From: Candidatus Avimonas faecium
Lineage (GTDB): Bacteria > Bacillota > Clostridia > Oscillospirales > Acutalibacteraceae
Direction: 5' to 3'
Assembly (NCBI GenBank): GCA_904419005.1
Contig: CAJFQI010000045.1
Location: forward strand, 1-36,939
Length of the DNA: 36,939 bases
Shown here: positions 32,529-36,939 of the stretch, piece by piece
Layout of the letters: each line of letters starts with the position of its first letter
Numbering within the stretch: the stretch's first letter is position 1
The notes under the pieces: generated by a model
Told to the model about the DNA's origin: nothing
The model's database searches: none
What the model saw: only the letters and a program-made list of their open reading frames with translations
Translations under genes and position numbers: made by a program

Positions 32529-32775
32529 TCTTCACCATGTGTTGAATGTTCACTGTTTGTGATTATCATTCTCGCCGCTCGATATTATACACAATATATT
32601 GGTTTATTTTCGTGGAATTCCTTGGAACCGCTGGGCTATTCATGGACAACTTTATGGTTCTATCCGAATATGGAAAGACCTGGACTGCGCCAAAAAGCCG
32701 GCTGACGAAAGCGGCCGGCTTTTTTGTGAAAATAACGCGCAAAGTTTTTCTAAAGCGGAAAATGGGTCGAAGCAG
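32529..32775. other. AT-rich gap upstream of the XRE gene
   Basis: There is no convincing gene. A 77-codon open frame at 32546-32779 has no ribosome binding site and runs through a terminator. A weak plus-strand promoter TTGAAT-16-TATCAT lies near 32541-32568, so a short transcript ending at the terminator at 32725 is possible. Confidence 0.45.
32692..32725. terminator. Bidirectional terminator
   Basis: AAAAAGCCGGC (32692-32702), an eleven-base loop, and GCCGGCTTTTTT. The A- and T-runs on both sides let it act in either direction. On the plus strand it insulates the tRNA promoter that follows. Confidence 0.85.
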
Positions 32776-32804
32776 TTGACAAACACGAGCGCCTAGCCTA
32801 TAAT
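32776..32804 (+). promoter_or_regulatory. Host promoter upstream of the disrupted tRNA-Ser
   Basis: A perfect consensus: TTGACA (32776-32781), a 17-base spacer and TATAAT (32799-32804). The only downstream products on this strand are a structured leader, the broken tRNA half and the intact tRNA-Ser. Confidence 0.9.
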
Positions 32805-32810
32805 AAATAA

Positions 32811-32968
32811 GCGGTTTTTGCGCTTATCGGCGGGTGCTGCCGTAGCCGTCCGGGTGTGATAGGCTCCGCATAGCCGGCGGCGCTGGACATCCTTCGGCGT
32901 CACTTTGACGGCAGCTTTGCATAGCCCAATCCGCGGTTCTTTCCGGGCAACTGGGGTAAGATATATAG
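32811..32968 (+). ncRNA. Candidate structured RNA or tRNA leader
   Basis: About 158 nt between a strong promoter and the tRNA 5' half, with no open reading frame of note. The folding visible by eye is a rod. CUUAUC near 32823 can pair with GGUAAG near 32955, GGGU with GCCC, and GCUGCCGU (32836-32843) with ACGGCAGC (32908-32915), enclosing further GUCC/GGAC and GGCU/AGCC stems. A long rod with an interior bubble is the general shape of 6S RNA, but no sequence signature confirms this. It lacks the GGAAGGAAGC loop of SRP RNA. Confidence 0.35.
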
Positions 32969-33009
32969 GGAGCGGTATCGAAGTGGTCATAACGGGCCTG
33001 ACTCGAAAT
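32969..33009 (+). pseudogene. tRNA-Ser(CGA) 5' half, truncated by element insertion
   Basis: The 41 bases starting GGAGCGGTATCGAAGTGG and ending GACTCGAAAT are the acceptor 5' strand, D-arm, anticodon 5' stem (CCTGA) and anticodon loop (CTCGAAA, anticodon CGA) of a serine tRNA. After this the sequence turns AT-rich. No anticodon 3' stem, variable arm, GTTCGAATC T-arm or CCGCTCC acceptor strand follows. It is therefore the chromosomal half of an insertion junction (attL). The other half should lie at the far end of the element, outside this window. Confidence 0.8.
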
Positions 33010-33043
33010 TTTTAAAATTAGTGTCAGTTTTGTCCACTGAAAA

Positions 33044-33060
33044 TCCAGTAACCATGCGGG
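33044..33060 (+). repeat. 17-bp direct repeat, copy 1
   Basis: TCCAGTAACCATGCGGG matches TCCAGTAAACATGCGGG at 33242-33258 in 16 of 17 positions. The second copy forms the left stem and loop of the tRNA-Ser terminator. The first copy has no matching right arm and looks like a relic or a protein-binding site near the junction. Confidence 0.8.
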
Positions 33061-33148
33061 GCCACGCAGTTCGAAAAACCAAATATTTTGTTGTTCTTTC
33101 CGTCAGTTCTTTCCAAAAGTTTTGGAAACGATTTTCGGATTGACATAT

Positions 33149-33236
33149 GGAGAGTTGTCCGAGTGGTCGAAGGTGCAGCACTCGAAATGCTGTAAGCCGA
33201 AAGGCTTCTAGGGTTCGAATCCCTAACTCTCCGCCA
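33149..33236 (+). tRNA. tRNA-Ser (anticodon CGA), carried by the mobile element
   Basis: A complete 88-nt class II tRNA. The acceptor is GGAGAGT/ACTCTCC, the anticodon stem CAGCA/TGCTG around loop CTCGAAA (anticodon CGA), the long variable arm AAGCC-GAAA-GGCTT and the T-arm GGGTTCGAATCCC; CCA is encoded. It differs from the truncated chromosomal tRNA half at 32969 in the acceptor (GGAGAGT against GGAGCGG) and D-arm, so it is not a duplicate of it. It lies between the junction and the integrase gene and therefore belongs to the element. I see no strong promoter directly in front of it. Confidence 0.95.
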
Positions 33237-33241
33237 AAAAG

Positions 33242-33276
33242 TCCAGTAAACATGCGGGTTTGCTGGGCTTTTCTTT
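33242..33276 (+). terminator. tRNA-Ser terminator
   Basis: GTCCAGTAAAC pairs with GTTTGCTGGGC (11 bp including two G-U pairs) around the loop ATGCGG, followed by TTTTCTTTTTT. Confidence 0.85.
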
Positions 33277-33379
33277 TTTCTCATTTTCCAAAAGTCCCGC
33301 AAAATCATGGAAAGAACAGGCGGTTTTTCGGAAAGAACCGGGCGGATTTTTGGCTTTTCCTTCATTCGAACCGATAAAA

Positions 33380-34594
33380 TCAGGTTCCTCCGCCATTGCC
33401 TGCAATCCCGGCCCATTTGCTGCCGAAATCGCCCGCTTCGGGAAGCGGCATTCCACTCACCATCGCCTGTGCCGAGGACAGCTTTGAGGCGTAGTCAAGG
33501 TGGGCGTAGATATTGGCGGTAGTGGAAAAATCGCTGTGCCCCAACCACTCCTGAATCTGTTTGAGCGGCACGCCGTTGGCAAGGAGCAAACTGGCGCAGG
33601 AGTGGCGCAGATCGTGGAAACGCATGCGCCGCAGACCGTGCTTTTGGATATACTGGGGAAAATAGCTTGTCAGATAATCCGGCCGCATCAAATCGCCCAG
33701 CTCGTCCACAAAGACATAGCCGTCATACTCGTAGTTGTAGCAATTTCCGCAGACCTGCTTGTTCAGTTCCTGCGCCGCCTTGACCTCTTTGAGATATTCG
33801 GCAAAGCTGCCCACCAGCGGAAGTGTCCGCATGCTGGATTTGGTCTTAGCGGAATCCTGCGCATACATTTTTGTTTTGCCGTCCACCTGCATAGATGTGA
33901 CCGTGTGCTTGATGGTAATGGTGCCACGCTCAAAGTCAATGGCGTCCCATTTTAGCCCGCACACCTCGCCACGCCGCAGGCCATAGAAAGCCGCCACCAG
34001 AACCGGAAGTTCCAGCCTCGTGCCCTTGACCACCTCGAACAGGTGCTGAAGCTCTTCAGCGTCGAGGAAAACCGGCTGATAGTCGTTCTTCTTGGGGCGG
34101 TCTACCTTCATCGCCACATTTTGCATGACCAGATCGGTTTTCATGGCGTATTTCAGCGCCTGATGAATCACGGCATGGTAGTGGATGACAGAATTAGGCT
34201 TGACCGTCCGCAGCTTTTCGGAATAAAACTGCTGGATATGCCGTGCCTCCAGCCCCTGAAGCGTGTACCCCTTTTTGCGGAAGTACGGCTCAAGGGTGGA
34301 TTTTATCATTGCTTCGTAGGAACTGTAAGTTGTCGCTTTCACACGCACCTTTACGATGTCCAGCCACTGAAGCAGATAATCCGCAAAAGGCATATCGGAA
34401 GCAAGCTCTCCGACCTCCTGCGGCGGCTCAAACTCACTGCGGATGCGTGCGAGTTCTGCTTCCGCTTTTCTTTTGTTTCCCTTTTCGGAAAGTCCTGTGG
34501 ATACATACTTTACATGCCGCTTGTTTCGGTTGTCGTAATAGCTGAGCACGACATAGTAGTATCCCTTTTTAACCTGTAAATGTCCTGATACCAT
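33380..34594 (-). CDS. Tyrosine-type site-specific integrase
   Basis: A 404-residue recombinase. The N-terminus (about 1-50, VKKGYYYVVLSYYDNRNKRH) is a three-stranded arm-binding domain. The core-binding SAM-like domain is about 65-170. The catalytic domain has GLRRGEVCGLKW (first Arg), RFHDLRHSCASLLL (HXXR), LGHSDFSTTANIY (second His and the Tyr nucleophile). It would insert and excise the element at the serine tRNA anticodon region. Its 3' end faces the junction, with the tRNA-Ser between, which is usual for integrase genes next to att sites. The ATG follows AGGAGG by 13 bases, slightly long. Confidence 0.95.
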   Translation of the reverse strand: MVSGHLQVKKGYYYVVLSYYDNRNKRHVKYVSTGLSEKGNKRKAEAELARIRSEFEPPQEVGELASDMPFADYLLQWLDIVKVRVKATTYSSYEAMIKSTLEPYFRKKGYTLQGLEARHIQQFYSEKLRTVKPNSVIHYHAVIHQALKYAMKTDLVMQNVAMKVDRPKKNDYQPVFLDAEELQHLFEVVKGTRLELPVLVAAFYGLRRGEVCGLKWDAIDFERGTITIKHTVTSMQVDGKTKMYAQDSAKTKSSMRTLPLVGSFAEYLKEVKAAQELNKQVCGNCYNYEYDGYVFVDELGDLMRPDYLTSYFPQYIQKHGLRRMRFHDLRHSCASLLLANGVPLKQIQEWLGHSDFSTTANIYAHLDYASKLSSAQAMVSGMPLPEAGDFGSKWAGIAGNGGGT

Positions 34595-34728
34595 ATTGTT
34601 TCATTTACCTCCTTAATCTCTCTTTGGCATACACAGGACAGATCAACACCGACAAGGCCATTGTACCCTGCCGGTGCTGTTCTTTCCATTGTGCGAAGGT
34701 CGTGTTCCGCACACATTTTCGGTTCGAA

Positions 34729-35652
34729 TCAGCGGCTGTCCCTGTCCCGTTCCCGCTTACGCTGCCATTGCTCCAACAACTTGATGACCGTATCGTAGAC
34801 CTGCTTGTCCGTGTAGCTTTTCGGGAAATATTTGCGGATGTCCTCCCGCTTGAATTTGTACTGCTCCTGCTGGTTGGGCTTTTGCTCGGCGAGGATGTCA
34901 TAGATCGTCTGGTCTTGCAGTACCCCCTCCTGCGAAAGTTTCTTTAAGCGGATTGCCTGTGCGTGGGACGGTGTGCAATCGTTTTGTTCCATTGCGTCCA
35001 GAAGAACACGCTGTTCGGACTTATCTAAGTACGAAATTTCAACGGCAGGATTAAAAGCGATTTTTCCCTCGTCCACCATTTCTAATAGTTCAGGGATTAA
35101 ATATGTCAGACGGATATAGCGTAGCACCTGATTCTTGCTATCTCCGTTGTCTGCACCGATTTTTTCGACGGTCAGCAACTTCTCCCCAACTTGGGGAGAA
35201 GTTATACCTTGGTGATTCAACGCATCCCTTTTCATCTTGTAAGCAAACGCCTTTTCGCTAGGCAAAATATGTTCCCGTTGCAGGTTGGCATCCACCATTG
35301 CAATGACTGCTTCATCGTCACTCATCTCTCGAATAATTACGGGCATAGTTTCGATACCCAGCACCTGACACGCCGCCAGTCTTCTGTGCCCGGAGATCAA
35401 CTCGTACCCGCCCTCCGGCAAGGGACGGGCAAGCGCCGGTGTGAGCGTCCCGAACTTTTGGATGCTCTCGATCAAGCGTTTCATTTCCTCGTCGTTTTGA
35501 ATTTTGAATGGATGATCCCTGAACGGATGAAGCTCGTTTAGTGGAACCTCTTTGACTCGTTCCAGCTTGGCGTCGTCCCGCTCCTCCTGTGAGGAAAACA
35601 ACTCGTCCAGCGAATTTGTTGGCAAAGTAAAATCGGATTTTCGTTTTGTCAT
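34729..35652 (-). CDS. ParB/Spo0J-like partition protein
   Basis: A 307-residue protein with VKEVPLNELHPFRDHPFKIQ, the ParB N-terminal nuclease-like fold with GYELISGHRRLAACQVLG (motif GHRR), then ANLQREHILPSEKAFAYKM and a helical DNA-binding region. Such proteins are common in conjugative and mobilizable elements of Clostridia, where they may help maintain the excised circle; no partner ParA is seen in this window. The ATG at 35652 has AAGGAGG upstream; the frame is open farther but that part overlaps mobC. It starts 14 bp after mobC ends, so they are co-transcribed. Confidence 0.92.
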   Translation of the reverse strand: MTKRKSDFTLPTNSLDELFSSQEERDDAKLERVKEVPLNELHPFRDHPFKIQNDEEMKRLIESIQKFGTLTPALARPLPEGGYELISGHRRLAACQVLGIETMPVIIREMSDDEAVIAMVDANLQREHILPSEKAFAYKMKRDALNHQGITSPQVGEKLLTVEKIGADNGDSKNQVLRYIRLTYLIPELLEMVDEGKIAFNPAVEISYLDKSEQRVLLDAMEQNDCTPSHAQAIRLKKLSQEGVLQDQTIYDILAEQKPNQQEQYKFKREDIRKYFPKSYTDKQVYDTVIKLLEQWQRKRERDRDSR

Positions 35653-35666
35653 TCTGTTCACCTCCT

Positions 35667-36005
35667 TCATTGCCATTTCAGATTGCTTTCGCTGGGGCGA
35701 AGAAACACCGCTTCGACGTCCGCCTGAAACCTGTGCCAGCGCATGGCTTCCGTTTTCAGCATCGGTGCGTCGATAAAACCGAGTGTATTTGCTTTCACTG
35801 CAAGCTGGTTGATGTTGTTGCCGATGGCGGAAAGCTGTCGCATAGCTTCGTAAAATCTTGCGTCCGGTTTTTCCTTCGGCTCGTAGCCGTGAAGCAGGAT
35901 TCGGATCACTGCTGTTTCTGTAATGCCGCAAAGCTTTGCCTTGCGTTTTAATTCTCTGGCGTCCTGCGGGGAAAGCCAGAACTGTTTCTTGATTCTTTGT
36001 TTCAT
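35667..36005 (-). CDS. mobC: MobC-like relaxosome protein
   Basis: A 112-residue protein: QFWLSPQDARELKRKAKLCG (ribbon-helix-helix N-terminus), then AIGNNINQLAVKANTLGF, the typical MobC GNNINQLA motif. MobC proteins bind oriT and assist the relaxase in opening the strand. I prefer the ATG at 36005, eight bases after AAGGA; an ATG at 36014 is adjacent to that site and too close. A hairpin-rich putative oriT lies immediately upstream. The relaxase gene that usually follows mobC is absent here; parB comes next instead. Confidence 0.9.
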   Translation of the reverse strand: MKQRIKKQFWLSPQDARELKRKAKLCGITETAVIRILLHGYEPKEKPDARFYEAMRQLSAIGNNINQLAVKANTLGFIDAPMLKTEAMRWHRFQADVEAVFLRPSESNLKWQ

Positions 36006-36014
36006 CTTTTTCAT

Positions 36015-36119
36015 CCTTTCTTTACGGGGTATTAGGGCGCACCCTAACGAGATTTACCGTTTTACGACTTTTGGGAGTATAAACGGTCTGCTCGCTACGA
36101 TAGCGCAGCCATTTTCTGC
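36015..36119. other. Putative origin of transfer (oriT)
   Basis: A 105-bp gap between two mobilization genes. It contains the perfect hairpin TTAGGG-CGCA-CCCTAA (36032-36047), whose minus strand reads GTGCGCCCTAA. That shares the GTGCGCCCT core with the nick region known for the RSF1010/MobQ group. A second inverted repeat, ACCGTTT/AAACGGT (36056-36062, 36081-36087), and a third, CGCTA/TAGCG, lie beside it. Position and structure fit an oriT; no experiment supports it. Confidence 0.5.
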
Positions 36120-36380
36120 CTAACGAAATTCTTTCAAAATCGCATTGATACAGCGGATAATTTCATCCTTTTCAAGCTGTGGAATGGCTGCTCTCAGTTG
36201 CTTTAACTGTCGGAAAAGTCGGTAATCTTTTTCTCGGACTGTTGCTTCAACATTCATTCCAAGCCCCAGCCTCCGCAGATATTCTGAAAGAGAAAGCGCA
36301 CAGTAATCGGCGTTTTTCAAAAGCTTTTCTTTCTCCTCCGGCGTTACCCGCACGTTGATTCCAAGTGTTTTGCTTCTCAT
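36120..36380 (-). CDS. Small mobilization protein, ribbon-helix-helix type
   Basis: An 86-residue basic protein: INVRVTPEEKEKLLKNADYC and LSLSEYLRRLGLG form a ribbon-helix-helix DNA-binding unit as in MobC/NikA-like plasmid proteins. The C-terminal half is helical. It lies on the other side of the putative oriT from mobC and would bind that site as part of the relaxosome. Its start overlaps the preceding gene by four bases (ATGA). Confidence 0.8.
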   Translation of the reverse strand: MRSKTLGINVRVTPEEKEKLLKNADYCALSLSEYLRRLGLGMNVEATVREKDYRLFRQLKQLRAAIPQLEKDEIIRCINAILKEFR

Positions 36381-36598
36381 GCTTCCGCCTCCCCAAGTAC
36401 GATTTTCAAAGCCTCCAACAGCTTCTGCGCTTCCTCCCGCTTCAAGGAAATTCCCTTTGAGGCGATGTCTCCCTGCCAGCGGCGGATGTCGATCATCGGG
36501 TCATAAACGCCCCATTTTACGATATTGATTTCCTTGGTTACGCCGTCCGGCTTTCCGCCGAGCACGGCGATTTTCTTTACAATTTCATAGTTTGCCAT
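36377..36598 (-). CDS. YdbC/PC4 family ssDNA-binding protein
   Basis: A 73-residue protein, MANYEIVKKIAVLGGKPDGV at its start, with EINIVKWGVYDPMIDIRRW and a C-terminal helix EEAQKLLEALKIVL. This matches the bacterial PC4-like YdbC group, dimers that bind single-stranded DNA and occur often in conjugative elements. I start at the ATG at 36598 (AAGGAG eight bases upstream), not the longer open frame. It overlaps the next gene by four bases. It probably protects transferred or replicating DNA. Confidence 0.88.
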   Translation of the reverse strand: MANYEIVKKIAVLGGKPDGVTKEINIVKWGVYDPMIDIRRWQGDIASKGISLKREEAQKLLEALKIVLGEAEA

Positions 36599-36662
36599 TG
36601 CTTTTTTCTCCTTTTCGTATTTTCTGTTTGTGACGGTAATGACGCTTGTGACAAGCATTTCG

Positions 36663-36939
36663 CTATATACTGTTTGTCCCGTCATTTGCGTCACCGCCGT
36701 CACGTCGTATGAATTTAATCAGCCTGCTTTGTCCCGTCCGCTTGGTTCGGTACTCGATCCCAGCGGGCTCCAGCACCTCACAGGAAAACTGCCCTAAGTA
36801 CTTGGTGACCACATTGGGCGTGGTTTCGGTTTCCGCCATATCTGCAATCAAATCGGTGGCAGTTCCTACCCATTCGGTGCGGGATTTCATAAATTCCGCT
36901 ACCCGAAGAAGAAACTGCGGGATTTCCGCTTTGCGGATT
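36663..36939 (-). CDS. C-terminal fragment of a larger element protein, probably replication-related
   Basis: The frame is open to the window edge, so only the last 91 or so residues are seen; the true start lies outside. The visible part includes FLLRVAEFMKSRTEWVGTAT, TTPNVVTKYLGQFSCEVLEPAGI and a basic ending with RRDGGDANDG. It looks like a small winged-helix C-terminal domain as found at the end of replication or primase/helicase proteins of clostridial mobile elements. This naming is a guess from appearance. It is 64 bp upstream of the ssDNA-binding gene, on the same strand. Confidence 0.5.
   Translation of the reverse strand, partial: IRKAEIPQFLLRVAEFMKSRTEWVGTATDLIADMAETETTPNVVTKYLGQFSCEVLEPAGIEYRTKRTGQSRLIKFIRRDGGDANDGTNSI

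Larger units (their letters stand above)
33093..33338. repeat. Four 9-mers in inverted pairs around the tRNA-Ser, plus a palindrome
   Basis: GTTCTTTCC occurs at 33093-33101 and 33106-33114, and its complement GGAAAGAAC at 33309-33317 and 33330-33338, so the two pairs face each other across the tRNA. The perfect palindrome TTTCCAAAAGTTTTGGAAA (33110-33128) overlaps the second site. This arrangement is like arm sites for a tyrosine integrase or its excision factor. Confidence 0.6.

Noticed and set aside
32546-32779. Small 77-codon gene upstream of XRE
   Set aside because: No ribosome binding site, and the frame crosses a terminator and reaches the tRNA promoter.
32811-32968. SRP RNA or T-box leader
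   Set aside because: It lacks the GGAAGGAAGC SRP loop and the AGGGTGGNACCGCG T-box sequence.
32969-33080. Complete tRNA with unusual 3' half (GTTCGAAA at 33069)
   Set aside because: There is no acceptor complement CCGCTCC and no anticodon 3' stem, so the cloverleaf cannot close.
33001-36939. Tn916-family element
   Set aside because: The integrase lacks the Tn916 N-terminal sequence, and the target is a tRNA gene instead of AT-rich DNA; MobC and ParB content points to another type of element.

Overview
This window is a chromosomal replication-origin region from a GC-rich member of the Bacillota, most likely class Clostridia and Oscillospirales-like. The reasons are the gene order (rpmH-rnpA-yidD-yidC-jag diverging from dnaA-dnaN-yaaA-recF-remB-gyrB...gyrA), the Gram-positive style YidC and Jag/KhpB pair, strong AAGGAGG-type ribosome binding sites, sigma-A type promoters (TTGACA-17-TATAAT), and accessory families such as TSCPD and PheB-type ACT proteins. 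The taxonomic placement is inference from gene content.

Layout. (1) 218-16659, minus strand: dnaA, a 632-bp gap with degenerate DnaA-box-like motifs (candidate oriC), dnaN, S4-domain yaaA, recF, remB, gyrB, then five consecutive YcxB-like membrane-protein genes (seven modules in all) separating gyrB from gyrA, and after gyrA a small membrane protein. Two families of short repeats sit in the YcxB block. One is intergenic (three copies, 4982-5512). The other (165-bp period) is read in frame as the N- and C-terminal tails of one YcxB-like protein. (2) 16993-20786, plus strand: rpmH, rnpA, yidD, yidC and jag, closed by a 22-bp perfect palindromic terminator. (3) 20819-22801, minus strand: an ECF sigma factor whose 5' end has no normal start codon, its overlapping putative anti-sigma gene, and an Rrf2 regulator. 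(4) 23355-27871, plus strand: ACT-domain protein, homoserine dehydrogenase, homoserine kinase and aspartokinase, the aspartate-to-threonine branch. (5) 27989-31846, plus strand: a small hypothetical gene, tRNA-Gly(GCC), a hairpin-rich gap, PHP phosphoesterase, TSCPD protein, a hypothetical gene and a short radical SAM enzyme. (6) 32024-32479, minus strand: an XRE repressor with its own operator.

(7) From about 33001 to the window end lies the integrase end of an integrated mobilizable or conjugative element. It is visibly less GC-rich and holds a tyrosine integrase, ParB-like protein, MobC, a putative oriT, a ribbon-helix-helix mobilization protein, a YdbC/PC4 ssDNA-binding protein and the C-terminus of a larger protein. 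The element has broken a chromosomal serine tRNA gene just after its CGA anticodon (5' half at 32969-33009). Between that break and the integrase lies a complete, different tRNA-Ser with the same CGA anticodon (33149-33236). No terminator was seen between the host promoter (32776-32804) and this tRNA, so the element may supply a replacement tRNA expressed from the promoter of the gene it destroyed. I regard this as the most notable observation in the window. The second is the expansion of YcxB-like genes, with in-frame repeats, inside the gyrase locus.
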